Positions 51,575 through 62,825 of a stretch of 64,000 nt of DNA are shown here, piece after piece. Both the position numbers and the translations under genes were made by a program. Under the pieces are notes generated by a model that was given only the letters and a program-made list of their open reading frames with translations, was not told the DNA's origin and ran no database searches. How positions within the stretch are numbered: the first letter of the stretch is position 1; each line of letters begins with the position of its first letter. This stretch comes from Streptomyces sp. NBC_00582 (GTDB lineage Bacteria > Actinomycetota > Actinomycetes > Streptomycetales > Streptomycetaceae): NCBI RefSeq assembly GCF_036345155.1, contig NZ_CP107772.1, positions 7,006,001 to 7,070,000 on the forward strand, given 5' to 3'.

Positions 51575-53476
51575 TCACACACCGCGGCGGTCGGACCCGC
51601 GGCCGCCGCCCCCGGCAGCGCCACCCGTGGCTCCGCCCCCGCGGTTCCCCGCCCGTCGGCCGGCTCCGCGGGGGCCGCCGGAGGCAGCGCCGGTGGAGGT
51701 ACCGGCCGTGGCCCGGCGGTCGGAGCCGCGTGTCCCGGCAGCGCCCCCGGATCCGCGCCCGGTCTTGCCGGAGGCGGCGGCGCCGGACGCGGCCCGGCCA
51801 CCGGTGCCGCCGGAGGACGCGGGTCGGCCGGATCCGCGTGCGGCCTTGGCGGGGGTGGTGCCGGTGGCCGCGTCGGGCGCGGTCCGGCGACCGCCACCAC
51901 GACTGCCCGCCCCGGTCGTGCCACCGCCGGCTCCGCCGGAGCGTGCCGGTCGGCCGGTGCCGTGGCCGTTTGTGTCGGCGGCGGCGCCCGTCGCCGCGCC
52001 CGAGCGCGAGCGGCGGGTGGGGCCGCGGCCCTCGGTCGTCGAGGCGGCGGCCGTCGCAGTCGGTGCGGCTGCGCCCCGGCGGCCCCTCGGCGCGGGGGCG
52101 GTACCCGTGGGGGCGCCGGCGCCGGGGTTTCGGCGGCGGCGGGACGGGCGGGACGCGGGCGGTGCCGGTGGCTGGGGGAGCTCGATCGTGACCGCGACGC
52201 CGGAGGGCTCGCGGGCACCGGTGAGGGTGGCCAGTTCCGCGTCGCTCGAGGTGATCCGGGCCGTCCTGGGGCGGATGCCCGCGTCCGACATGAGCCGGGT
52301 CACGTCCCGCTTCTGGTCGGGCAGCACCAGGGTGACCACGCTGCCGGAGTCACCCGCGCGGGCCGTGCGGCCGCCCCGGTGGAGGTAGTCCTTGTGGTCG
52401 GTGGGCGGATCGACGTTCACGACGAGGTCGAGGTCGTCGATGTGTATGCCCCGCGCCGCGACGTTCGTCGCCACCAGCGCGGTGACCTGACCGTTCTTGA
52501 ACTGTTCCAGGGTGCGGTTGCGTTGCGGCTGGGAGCGGCCCCCGTGCAGGGCCGCCGCGCGGACCCCCACGGCGAGCAGCCGCTTGGCGAGCCGGTCGGC
52601 GGACCGCTTGGTGTCGAGGAAGAGGATGACCCGGCCGTCACGGGCCGCGATACGCGTGGTGACGGCCTTCTTGTCGGTCTCGTCCTGGAGATGCAGGACA
52701 TGGTGCTCCATGGTGCTGACCGCCCCCGCCGAGGGGTCCACGGAGTGCACCACGGGGTCGGTCAGGAACTGCTGGACGAGTCGGTCGATGTTCCGGTCCA
52801 GGGTGGCCGAGAAGAGCAGCCGCTGTCCGTCGGGCCGCACCTGCCGGATCAGCTTGGTGATCTGCGGCAGAAAGCCCATGTCGGTCATCTGGTCGGCTTC
52901 GTCCAGCACCGTGATGCGCACCTGGTCGAGGACGCAGTCCCCGCGTTCCACGAGGTCGTTGAGACGCCCGGGGCTCGCCACGACCACCTCGGCGCCGCGC
53001 CGGAGCACGTCGGCCTGCCGGGTGAGGGAGAGCCCGCCGACCACGGTGGCCAGCCGGAGGTTCACCGCGGTCGCGTAGGGCGTCAGCGCCTCCGTCACCT
53101 GGAGGGCGAGTTCACGGGTGGGCACCAGCACGAGGGCGAGCGGCGCCCTCGGCTCCGCCCGCAGTCCGGCCGTGCGGGCCAGCAGCGCCAGCCCGAACGC
53201 GAGGGTCTTGCCGGAGCCGGTGCGTCCACGGCCCAGCAGGTCGCGGCCGGCGAGCGAGTTGGGCAGGGTGGCGGCCTGGATGGGGAAGGGGGTGGTCACC
53301 CCCTGCGCGGTGAGGGTCTTCAGCAGCCCCGCGGGCATGTCCAGCGCGGCGAAGTCCTCGACGGCGGGGAGGGCCGGTGTCGTGGTGTCCGGCAGCCGGA
53401 ATTCCCTGGGCGACGACGCGGACGGGGGCGGCGACGAAACACGCCGGTTCGTTTTCTTCTGAGGCCTGCGGGACAT
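51575..53476 (-). CDS. DEAD-box RNA helicase with a long RGG-like tail
   Basis: 633 residues from ATG 53476. Core helicase (about 30-400): Q motif PFPIQAATLP, Walker A GRTGSGKT, PTRELALQV, DEAD in VLDEADQMTDMGF, SAT, VATNVAARGIHIDDLDLVVN and HRGGRTARAG. The last 200 or so residues are Gly/Ala/Arg/Ser/Thr-rich with RGG, RRS and GGR motifs, probably disordered and RNA-binding. It follows the cold-shock protein on the same strand with a strong terminator between them, so it may be read through in the cold. It unwinds structured RNA, likely in ribosome assembly or cold adaptation. Confidence 0.93.
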   Translation of the reverse strand: MSRRPQKKTNRRVSSPPPSASSPREFRLPDTTTPALPAVEDFAALDMPAGLLKTLTAQGVTTPFPIQAATLPNSLAGRDLLGRGRTGSGKTLAFGLALLARTAGLRAEPRAPLALVLVPTRELALQVTEALTPYATAVNLRLATVVGGLSLTRQADVLRRGAEVVVASPGRLNDLVERGDCVLDQVRITVLDEADQMTDMGFLPQITKLIRQVRPDGQRLLFSATLDRNIDRLVQQFLTDPVVHSVDPSAGAVSTMEHHVLHLQDETDKKAVTTRIAARDGRVILFLDTKRSADRLAKRLLAVGVRAAALHGGRSQPQRNRTLEQFKNGQVTALVATNVAARGIHIDDLDLVVNVDPPTDHKDYLHRGGRTARAGDSGSVVTLVLPDQKRDVTRLMSDAGIRPRTARITSSDAELATLTGAREPSGVAVTIELPQPPAPPASRPSRRRRNPGAGAPTGTAPAPRGRRGAAAPTATAAASTTEGRGPTRRSRSGAATGAAADTNGHGTGRPARSGGAGGGTTGAGSRGGGRRTAPDAATGTTPAKAARGSGRPASSGGTGGRAASGAAASGKTGRGSGGAAGTRGSDRRATAGTSTGAASGGPRGAGRRAGNRGGGATGGAAGGGGRGSDRRGV

Positions 53477-53507
53477 GCGGTGGTCTGCCTTCCTGGAAAC
53501 AGCACAA

Positions 53508-53542
53508 ACCGGGGTCCGCACCTTTTCGGTGCGGACCCCGGT
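53508..53542 (-). terminator. Strong terminator after the cold-shock gene
   Basis: A 15-bp perfect stem (ACCGGGGTCCGCACC / GGTGCGGACCCCGGT) with a 5-nt loop is followed on the minus strand by TTTGTGCTGTTT. It separates the cold-shock gene from the helicase, 30 bp before the helicase start. Confidence 0.88.
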
Positions 53543-53565
53543 GAGCGGACATACGCGTCCGGCGA

Positions 53566-53769
53566 TCAGGCGGGGACGATGTTCTCCGCCTGCGGGCCCT
53601 TCTGGCCCTGCGTGACGTCGAAGGAGACCCGCTGGCCCTCCTGCAGCTCACGGAAGCCCTGGGTCGCGATGTTCGAGTAGTGGGCGAAGACGTCGGGGCC
53701 GCCGCCGTCCTGCGCGATGAAGCCGAAGCCCTTTTCCGAGTTGAACCACTTCACGGTTCCCTGTGCCAT
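53566..53769 (-). CDS. Cold-shock domain protein (CspA family)
   Basis: 67 residues from ATG 53769. Full CSD with RNP1 KGFGFI (in [19 protein letters not shown]) and RNP2 VFAHYS, and the terminal NIVPA typical of Streptomyces Csp proteins. Acts as an RNA chaperone. The region above it contains a GC-rich hairpin that is either the asd terminator or a structured leader. Confidence 0.96.
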   Translation of the reverse strand: MAQGTVKWFNSEKGFGFIAQDGGGPDVFAHYSNIATQGFRELQEGQRVSFDVTQGQKGPQAENIVPA

Positions 53770-53837
53770 TTTCCTTCTCCTTCAGTAGGCATTCTGTAAG
53801 CAGAGGCCCCATCCGGAGATTCCGGCAAACAAATAAT

Positions 53838-53871
53838 GCGCCTGAAGGATAAGCATTCCCGTCAGGCGCAC
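53838..53871 (-). terminator. Hairpin between asd and the cold-shock gene
   Basis: TGCGCCTGA (53838-53846) pairs with TCAGGCGCA (53863-53871); on the minus strand it is followed by TTATTTGTTTG. This is a good intrinsic terminator for asd (stop at 53974). The same strand carries TTGCAG and TATGTG 18 nt apart about 40 bp further upstream, so the hairpin could instead sit at the 5' end of the csp mRNA as a leader structure. Confidence 0.6.
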
Positions 53872-53973
53872 ATAGGTTCATGGGTACCACAACTGCAACA
53901 CCACGACCGTAGCACAGCCCGGCGGCCGGAGGCCCGGATTTCCGCCGCGGACACGACCTGGGGGGTGTTTCCC

Positions 53974-55829
<1,856 letters not shown>

Positions 55830-55830
55830 C

Positions 55831-56610
55831 ATGCCCGGACAGGACCACGAGAGCCTTGAGGGGTACGACGGCATCGACGCCGTCATGGCCGACGCCCTGA
55901 TGGCCGCGATCACCGGCGACGCCCTCCCGGACGAGTCCCGCGCCGACCCGGCCCGCCTGGCCGCCCACCGCTCCGCGACGGCCGACGTGGCGCTGCTGAG
56001 GGAGCAGCTCGCTCTCCTCGCGGAGGCGCTCACGGAGCCCGCCGAAAAGCCCGCACCGGCGGTCGTACGACCGCTGCGCCGGCCCCGGACCCGGGTGCGC
56101 CCCTTCGCGCTGCGGGCCGTGGGGGCCGCTGCCGCCGCCGCCCTGGTGTTCGGGGCCGGCTGGGTGGTGGTGCAGCAGATCGGCTCGGGGGTGGCCGGTG
56201 TCCAGTCGAGTTCCGACAGCGGGGCGAAGGCGGCGGCGGGTGCGGAGGACGCGGGCACCCCGCTGGGTGACTCCGGGTACCTGGCCTGCCTCCGGCTGGT
56301 CGTCGAGGGCGAGGTGACGGCCGTACGGGAGGTGCCCGGTACGGACGAGGCGCGGATCACCCTGCGCGTGACCCACGCGTACAAGCCGGAGAAGGCGCCG
56401 CGGGACGTGCGGTTCGTGCTGCCCCGGGACATGGATCCGCTGGTGGCGCGGGGCGACCGGGTGCTGGTCGCCCTGCCGAGGGGATCGTCCTCCCCGGACG
56501 TCTGGGCGGTCGGCGAGGCGGACATCGCCCCGGAGCGCGAGGCCCTCGCCCGCGCCCTGCCGCGGTCGACGGAGTCGGCGGCGACGGCGGGGCCGGCCTG
56601 CGGCGCATGA
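55831..56610 (+). CDS. Single-span membrane protein coupled to the ECF sigma gene
   Basis: 259 residues from ATG 55831, directly after the sigma stop. An N-terminal cytoplasmic helix-rich segment (about 1-85) lacks the zf-HC2 motif. One membrane helix follows (LRAVGAAAAAALVFGAGWVVVQQIG, about 96-118). The extracytoplasmic domain has VVEGEVTAVREVPG, TLRVTHAYKPEK and PRGDRVLVALPRG, an all-beta region. By position it is the candidate anti-sigma or signal sensor, but its binding domain is unrecognised. Confidence 0.75.
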   Translation: MPGQDHESLEGYDGIDAVMADALMAAITGDALPDESRADPARLAAHRSATADVALLREQLALLAEALTEPAEKPAPAVVRPLRRPRTRVRPFALRAVGAAAAAALVFGAGWVVVQQIGSGVAGVQSSSDSGAKAAAGAEDAGTPLGDSGYLACLRLVVEGEVTAVREVPGTDEARITLRVTHAYKPEKAPRDVRFVLPRDMDPLVARGDRVLVALPRGSSSPDVWAVGEADIAPEREALARALPRSTESAATAGPACGA

Positions 56611-56613
56611 CGA

Positions 56614-56645
56614 AGGGGCGGGTGTCCCCCCGGACACCCGCCCCT
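56614..56645. terminator. Bidirectional terminator between sigma unit and protease
   Basis: AGGGGCGGGTGTCC (56614-56627) pairs with GGACACCCGCCCCT (56632-56645), a perfect 14-bp stem with a 4-nt C loop, between convergent genes ending at 56610 and 56664. Confidence 0.8.
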
Positions 56646-56663
56646 CGGTCGGTCGTACGGGTG

Positions 56664-59600
56664 TTACGGGGTGACCTTCTCGATCGCCACGTTGCCCAGA
56701 CCCGTGACGGTGCCCCGGGCGTTCACCAGCTGGACCTGGCCGAAGAAGGCCCGGCCCTCCGGCGCGGCGGCCGCGGCGGTGACCTTCGCGGAGACCTGCG
56801 CCGAGGCGCCCGTGGCCAGCTTCACCGGCGCGGAGTCATCCACGGAGATCGTGCCGAGCGAGGACGCGTAGAAGACGTCGAAGTAGTCGTACGCCGTCGT
56901 CCCGGCCGGGACCGCGTAGCCCGAGACCACGATGGTGTAGGTGCCGGCGGCGGGCGAGGCGATGGAGACCGCCTCCTCCGAGTCGCCGTCGGCGGAGATC
57001 CCGACCTGCTTGCCGCTCGCGTCCAGGACCACCAGGTCGAGGTCGGCGGAGGCGTCCGAGACCTTGCCGATCTTCACGTCGAGGGACTTGGCGCCCGCGG
57101 GGACGTCGACCGTGGTGGTCTGGTCCTCGCCCTGCGCGATCGTCGGACGGGCCGTCTTGGAGGAGCCGAGCGGGCCGCCCACCAGGTGGCCGTCGACGGC
57201 GGCGTAGTTGTTCGTCACCTTCCAGGAGGCGGTGGCGGGCTCGCCGACCTTCGCCTCGGGCACGGTCACGGTCGCCGGGTCGAAGACGGCGCCGTAGACG
57301 GTGACGTCCAGCTTGTACGGGTTGTCGAGCAGCGGCGAGGTGCGGCGCGACTCGACCTCGATCTCCCAGACGCCCGGCTGCGGGTCGGCGTAGGAGCGGG
57401 CGTCGGGCTTGCAGCCGTTGCCGTCGAGGTAGTTGTTGTAGCAGTACGGCGTGCCGTTGTCCTCGACCGAGACCCCGTACGGGTGGATCGACAGGAACCG
57501 GGTCTGGCTCTTGTCCTTCAGTCCGCCGATCGCGACCTCCAGCGACTTCGCGCCCTCGGGCACGGTCAGGAAGTAGTGCTGCGAGCTGTTGCGCTGCACG
57601 GTGTTCGCCGCGTGGAAGGTGTAGTGCAGCGGGGTGGAGACCACGACGGTGTTGAGGATCTGCCGGTCGACGCCCTCGGTCCTCGGGTCGTCGACCTCGA
57701 GGATCGCGCTCTTGATCCCGGCGGACCTGGGGGCGGCCTGGATCTTCACGGTGACCGGCTTGTTCAGCTCCAGCTTCACCGTGTCGGGGCCGAGGATCCG
57801 GAAGGTGCCGCCCGCGTTGTTGACCAGGCTCAGCTCGTGGCGGACCGCCTTGGCGGCGCCGGTCGTCCGGGTGACGGTGACCTCGTAGGTCTTCTTCTGA
57901 CCGGCCTTCAGACCGCCCTCGCGGTCGTAGACGCCGGTGCCGAAGCCGGGGGTCTTCAGGGCCTGGTCGAGCGCGGTGTCGACCGGGGCCTTGACGGTGT
58001 AGTCGTGGGCGGTGGCGCCCTTCCTGATGGCCTTCCAGGCGTCCACGATGTCGATGCGGCCCGCGCCCTCCTCGTAGGCCTGCACACCCTTGATGTGGTC
58101 GGCCGTCGAGGTCAGCGCCGTGCGCAGGTCCGCCGGGCTGAGGGCGATGCCCTTCTGCTTGGCGGCGGAGATCAGCAGCGCCGAGGCGCCCGCGGCCTGG
58201 GGGGAGGCCATCGAGGTGCCCTGGAGCATGGAGTAGCCGGCGGGCAGGGTGTAGCCCGACTCGGCGACCGGGCCGCCGGGCAGCCAGGTCTGGGTGGTGT
58301 TGATGGCGGCGCCGGGCGCGACGAGCGTCGGCGTGAAGCCGCCGTCCTCACGCGGGCCGCGCGAGGAGAACGGCAGCAGCGCGTACTTCTTCGTCACCTG
58401 CGAGCCGTAGTTGGCGGCCCAGGTCTCCTTGGAGATGGCCGCGCCGACCGAGATCACCTTGTCGGCCAGACCGGGGTCGCCGATGGTGTTGGCGCCCGGG
58501 CCCTCGTTGCCCGCGGAGATCACGAGCTGGACGCCGTAGGTGTCGATGAGGCGGGTGTACAGCTCGGCGCGCGCGTTGTTGCCGTCGTTCAGGCCCGGCA
58601 GACCGCCGATCGACATGTTGACGATGTCGACGCCGCGGTTGACGACGAGGTCGATCATGCCCTCGGTGAGCGCGACGTTGGTGCAGCCGCCGGTCCAGGT
58701 GCAGGCCCGGGAGGAGACGATCTTCGCGCCGGGCGCGGCGCCGTTCATCTTCCCGCCGAACAGGCTGTTCGCGGCGGTGATGCCGGCGACGTGGGTGCCG
58801 TGCTCGGACTCGATGATGCCGATGTTGACGTAGTCGGCCTTGTCCCCGGCCGCGTTGTAGACGACGTCCTTGCGGGTCTCGACGACGAACGGGATGCGCT
58901 CGGCGACATCGGTCGCCGGGTCGTCGGTCCCGAAGTAGCCGATCTGGTAGCCGTCCTTGTACGGCTTCATCGGCGCGTCGTCGGTGAAGTCGAGGTTGTC
59001 GTTCGCGTCCACGCGGACGGTCCCGGTGGCGGCGTCGTACAGCACACCGAAGGCGTCGGTGGTGTCGCCGTCCCGGTTGACGTCGCCCTTCTCGTCGCCG
59101 CCGGCGGTGATGGACTCGTAGAAGTAGTTGAACTTGTACGAGCCGGCCGGGGCCTTGAACGTCTCGGGCACGCCCGTGTTGGCGGGGGTCGCGGAGAACT
59201 GCGGGCCGCTCACGGAGGTGAGCATCCGGCGCCAGGTCGCGTCGCTGTCGGAGACCGGGTCGGTGGCCGTCACCCAGTCGACGATCTTGCGCTCGCCGGT
59301 GGTGGTCTTCTGCAGCGCGGGATGCGCCAGGTCCACACCGGAGTCGAGGACGCCGATGGTGACGCCGCGGCCGTCCGCCTTCGGGTTCTTCTTCACGAAG
59401 TCGACGGCGCCCGTCTCGAAGGACGGGTTGTACGGGTTCTCGGCGGGGGTCTTCTTGTTCGGCGCCGCGTACGTCTTGGCGGTGGCCGAGGACGCGGCGC
59501 CCTTCGCGGTGTCCGCGCTCGGCGTCGGGTCGTCCAGCGCGATGTCCTGGCGCAGGTCGATGGCGTGCACCGAGGACAGCTTCGCGGCGGCGGCGATCGC

Positions 59601-59981
59601 GGAGTCCGCCTTCGCGGTGGGGACGGTGGCGCGGACGTAGCCGACCTTGTCGAAGGTCCGGCCGACGATCCCGCCGCTCACCGCGTCGAGCTGCTCGGCG
59701 ACCTGCTCGGTCTTCCCCGGCGCGGTCGCGACCATCATGGTGACGGTCTTGTCGCCCTCGGCCTTGGCCTCGGCGAGCAGGTCGGCGTCGTCGGAGCCGA
59801 GCTTGTCGTGGGCCGACTTCACGCCCGGGTCGGCGGCGGCCGGTGCGCGGCCGGCGTCGGCGGAGAACGCCAGGGGGATCGGTCCGGCGGCGGACAGCGC
59901 GGCCACCAGGCCCGCTGCCACGGCTATGCGGGCCGCCCGTCCGGTGCCCGATATCGGTTCGCGCTGGGGGGTGAAAGTCAT
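56664..59981 (-). CDS. Secreted S8 subtilisin-like protease with C-terminal PPC-type domain
   Basis: 1105 residues from ATG 59981 (AAGGG 6 nt upstream). Signal peptide about 1-40 (IAVAAGLVAALSAAGPIPLAF). An inhibitor I9-like prodomain runs to about 190. The S8 catalytic triad is Asp about 212 in GVLDSGVDLAHP, His about 395 in ESEHGTHVAG and Ser about 590 in GTSMASPQAAG, with a long insertion between Asp and His (FNYFYESITAGGDEKGDVN region). The C-terminal 450 residues contain Ig-like and prepeptidase (PPC) domains (SLDVKIGKVSDASADLDLVVLD). Matches the SCO2637-type extracellular proteases of Streptomyces. Confidence 0.93.
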   Translation of the reverse strand: MTFTPQREPISGTGRAARIAVAAGLVAALSAAGPIPLAFSADAGRAPAAADPGVKSAHDKLGSDDADLLAEAKAEGDKTVTMMVATAPGKTEQVAEQLDAVSGGIVGRTFDKVGYVRATVPTAKADSAIAAAAKLSSVHAIDLRQDIALDDPTPSADTAKGAASSATAKTYAAPNKKTPAENPYNPSFETGAVDFVKKNPKADGRGVTIGVLDSGVDLAHPALQKTTTGERKIVDWVTATDPVSDSDATWRRMLTSVSGPQFSATPANTGVPETFKAPAGSYKFNYFYESITAGGDEKGDVNRDGDTTDAFGVLYDAATGTVRVDANDNLDFTDDAPMKPYKDGYQIGYFGTDDPATDVAERIPFVVETRKDVVYNAAGDKADYVNIGIIESEHGTHVAGITAANSLFGGKMNGAAPGAKIVSSRACTWTGGCTNVALTEGMIDLVVNRGVDIVNMSIGGLPGLNDGNNARAELYTRLIDTYGVQLVISAGNEGPGANTIGDPGLADKVISVGAAISKETWAANYGSQVTKKYALLPFSSRGPREDGGFTPTLVAPGAAINTTQTWLPGGPVAESGYTLPAGYSMLQGTSMASPQAAGASALLISAAKQKGIALSPADLRTALTSTADHIKGVQAYEEGAGRIDIVDAWKAIRKGATAHDYTVKAPVDTALDQALKTPGFGTGVYDREGGLKAGQKKTYEVTVTRTTGAAKAVRHELSLVNNAGGTFRILGPDTVKLELNKPVTVKIQAAPRSAGIKSAILEVDDPRTEGVDRQILNTVVVSTPLHYTFHAANTVQRNSSQHYFLTVPEGAKSLEVAIGGLKDKSQTRFLSIHPYGVSVEDNGTPYCYNNYLDGNGCKPDARSYADPQPGVWEIEVESRRTSPLLDNPYKLDVTVYGAVFDPATVTVPEAKVGEPATASWKVTNNYAAVDGHLVGGPLGSSKTARPTIAQGEDQTTTVDVPAGAKSLDVKIGKVSDASADLDLVVLDASGKQVGISADGDSEEAVSIASPAAGTYTIVVSGYAVPAGTTAYDYFDVFYASSLGTISVDDSAPVKLATGASAQVSAKVTAAAAAPEGRAFFGQVQLVNARGTVTGLGNVAIEKVTP

Positions 59982-60203
59982 CGGCATCCCTTGTAGGTAA
60001 AGGAACGGTCGACCGGGCTGGTCATACCTGATCGAGGGCGCCCGGAACGCGGTCCCGGACGACCGCAAAGCTTTACGCAAGGGGCGGTTGTTTGGGGAGT
60101 GTTGACCGAAACGATATGGATCTATGGGGAAAACCCTCTACGCGCAGCCTGTGCGCCGGAAAATTCACTGCCTGTGCGGGATCTACGCGGCTAACGTGCC
60201 CGT

Positions 60204-60659
60204 ATGCGCAAGAAGTTGAGGGTGGCGGCCTACGCCGTCGTCGTCCGTGAGGGCCAGGTCCTGCTCGCCCGCTCACCGGCGGACGGCGGGGGCCACGAGT
60301 GGGTGCTGCCGGGCGGCGGCATGGACCACGGCGAGGATCCGCTGGAGACCGTCGTGCGCGAACTCGACGAGGAGACCGGCTACCGCGTGGAGGTGACGGG
60401 CCTGCTCGGCCTGGACTCCTCCCGGCACGTCTTCGGCAGCTGGGGGGGTCTCCAGGGCCCCGTGGACCACCACGGGCTGCGGATCGTCTACGAGGGCCGT
60501 GTCGTCGGCGGCGAGCTGCGCAACGAGGTGAACGGCTCCACGGACATGGCCGCCTGGCACGACCTGGAGGCGGTGCCCGGCCTCACCCGGGTCCGGCTCG
60601 TCGACATCGCGCTGAAGCTGTGGCGCGAACGGCCCGTGGACGGACGGGTTACCCCGTGA
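60204..60659 (+). CDS. Nudix hydrolase
   Basis: 151 residues from ATG 60204. Complete Nudix box GGMDHGEDPLETVVRELDEETGY matching GX5EX7REUXEEXGU, at about residues 37-59. Compact beta-alpha-beta fold, no extra domains. Hydrolyses a nucleoside diphosphate linked to X; substrate not deducible. Divergent from the subtilisin gene. Confidence 0.92.
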   Translation: MRKKLRVAAYAVVVREGQVLLARSPADGGGHEWVLPGGGMDHGEDPLETVVRELDEETGYRVEVTGLLGLDSSRHVFGSWGGLQGPVDHHGLRIVYEGRVVGGELRNEVNGSTDMAAWHDLEAVPGLTRVRLVDIALKLWRERPVDGRVTP

Positions 60660-60885
60660 GATGAACACGGAGTGACCGCTTCCCGGCGGTTTCCCGGCCG
60701 TACGAGGAGCAGTCGAGGGCGCTCCGGGGCCCCGTGATCCACGTACGGCGATCGGCGCTTCACGTTGCGGAAGCGTTCACGCGCAGGCCATACCCGGTGT
60801 CGAGCATCCGGTACGAGCGGGGCGTTCGCGGCTGCGACCGCCCCGCGTCCACTGCCGACGCGTTCGCACTCGGGGAGATCGCGCC

Positions 60886-62658
60886 ATGTCGCGCTCACGC
60901 TCTGTCACGTCCTCCGCGCTGGGGGTCGACCGTCGTACCGTCCTCGCCGCCTCCGCGGCCGTCTCCGTCTCCGTGGGCGTCGGTTACGCCCTGCGGCCCA
61001 CCGAAAGCCAGGCCGCGTCCGTGCCCGCGCAGTCACCGGCCCCGGCCCCGCACACCGCCGCCTCCTCCTCAGCCTCGGCGAGTCCGGTCGCCGCCCGCCT
61101 CGCCCCCTACACCAAGGGCACCACCCTCGCCTCCGTCGCCGCCCCGCGCTCCGGCTCCGGCTACCGCCGCCTGGGCAGCGCCGCCGGCTGGAAGCGCGTC
61201 GTCCGCGGCGACCTCGCCGCCGCCAAGTCCGGCCGCGCGGGCCGCCGTACGACCCTCGCCGCGTTCGTCCAGCTCACCGACCTGCATCTGATCGACAGCC
61301 AGCACCCGCTGCGCCTGGAGTACCTGCGGGCCGCGAGCGAGATCTCCTGGCGGCCGCACGAGGCGCTGACCGTGCAGGGCGCGGTCTCGCTGATCGAGCG
61401 GGTCAACTCCCTGCGGGCCGCCCCCGTCACCGGCGCCCCGCTGGACTTCGTCGTCACCACCGGCGACAACACCGACAACAACGCCCACACCGAGCTGGAC
61501 TGGTACCTCACGGTGATGAGCGGCGGCCGTATCGCCCCCAACTCCGGCGATCCGCGCCGCTACGAGGGCGTCCAGAACAGCGGCATCCCCCTGTACTGGC
61601 AGCCCGACTCCACCGCCCGCGACAGCTACAAGCAGCGCGGCTTCCCCCACCTCGACGGCTTCCTCGCGGCCGCGATCCGCGAGGTCAACAGCCCCGGCCT
61701 GACCCTGCCCTGGTACTCCACCGTCGGCAACCACGACGCGATGCCGCTCGGTTGCTACGCGCACGGCGACTCCTGGCTCGCCGAGTACGCGGTCGGCGGC
61801 CGCAAGCTGATGGAGCTCACCGCCGCCGAGGCGACCCGGCTCCAGCAGAGCATCAGCCAGGACCGGGACCCCAGGGGCACGGTCATCCGCGACCTGCTGA
61901 AGTCGAAGACCCGCGCCATGCGCACGGTCACCCCCGACGAGCGCCGCGCCCCCTACACCCCCGCCGAGCACGTCCGGGCCCACCTCGACCCGGCGTACCA
62001 GGGCGCGGGCCCCGTCGGCCACGGCTACACGGCGGGCAACCTGGCGGCGGGCACCCAGTACTACACCTTCAAGGTCGCAGAGAACGTCATCGGCATCAGC
62101 CTCGACACCACCGACCCGGGCGGCCACTACAACGGCTCGATCGGCACCGCCCAGCTGAAGTGGCTGGACGCGACCCTGCGCGCCCACAAGGACACCTACG
62201 CGATCGTCTTCAGTCACCACACCAGCGAGAGCATGTCCAACACCCGCCCCGACCCCGCCCACCCGCGCGAGCGGCGGCACACCGGCGCCGAGCTGACCGC
62301 CCTCCTCGGCCGCCACCGCAATGTCGTCGCCTGGGTGAACGGCCACATCCACCGCAACGACATCACGCCCCACCAGGGCGCCGAGGGCACCTTCTGGGAG
62401 GTCTCCACGGCCTCCCACGTGGAGTTCCCGCAGCTCGCACGGGTGATCGAGCTGGTCGACAACAAGGACGGCACCCTCTCGATCCACACCACCCTGATCG
62501 AGTCCTCCGCCCCCCACCGCACCGACTTCACCGACCTCTCCCAGACCGGCCTGGCCGCCCTCTACCGGGAGCTCTCGGCGAACGCCCGCACCGACGGGGC
62601 ACGGCTCGGCGGCGAGGCGAAGGACCGGAACACCGAACTGGTGCTGAAGAAAGCCTGA
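60886..62658 (+). CDS. Tat-exported metallophosphoesterase (TIGR03767 type)
   Basis: 590 residues from ATG 60886. Twin-arginine signal DRRTVLAASAAVSVSVGVGYAL. Metallophosphatase motifs: QLTDLHLIDSQHP (DxH), VTTGDNTDNNAHTELDW (GDxxD-like), TVGNHDAMPLG (GNHD), FSHHT and WVNGHIHRNDI (GHxH). A central region unique to this actinobacterial family joins the blocks. Secreted phosphoesterase, maybe scavenging phosphate. A search for an upstream PHO box gave nothing convincing. Confidence 0.9.
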   Translation: MSRSRSVTSSALGVDRRTVLAASAAVSVSVGVGYALRPTESQAASVPAQSPAPAPHTAASSSASASPVAARLAPYTKGTTLASVAAPRSGSGYRRLGSAAGWKRVVRGDLAAAKSGRAGRRTTLAAFVQLTDLHLIDSQHPLRLEYLRAASEISWRPHEALTVQGAVSLIERVNSLRAAPVTGAPLDFVVTTGDNTDNNAHTELDWYLTVMSGGRIAPNSGDPRRYEGVQNSGIPLYWQPDSTARDSYKQRGFPHLDGFLAAAIREVNSPGLTLPWYSTVGNHDAMPLGCYAHGDSWLAEYAVGGRKLMELTAAEATRLQQSISQDRDPRGTVIRDLLKSKTRAMRTVTPDERRAPYTPAEHVRAHLDPAYQGAGPVGHGYTAGNLAAGTQYYTFKVAENVIGISLDTTDPGGHYNGSIGTAQLKWLDATLRAHKDTYAIVFSHHTSESMSNTRPDPAHPRERRHTGAELTALLGRHRNVVAWVNGHIHRNDITPHQGAEGTFWEVSTASHVEFPQLARVIELVDNKDGTLSIHTTLIESSAPHRTDFTDLSQTGLAALYRELSANARTDGARLGGEAKDRNTELVLKKA

Positions 62659-62825
62659 AGAGCGAGACATGGGGGAGATCCGTAACCGGCGGTGGCCCTT
62701 CCGTCATCCAGGCTGCGCGCACATGTGACGTCCAGTTCACGCGTACGAAACGTCCGTACCGCCTCATATCGGCTAACCCGCAATGGGCGGGGGTGGCTGG
62801 TTATCGGTGTGAGGCGGGTGAGGGT

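Noticed and set aside
60757..60785. PHO box candidates (CTTCACGTTG and GTTCACGCGC) upstream of the metallophosphoesterase
   Set aside because: The two half-sites are 17 bp apart instead of 11 and match poorly, so PhoP control is not supported.
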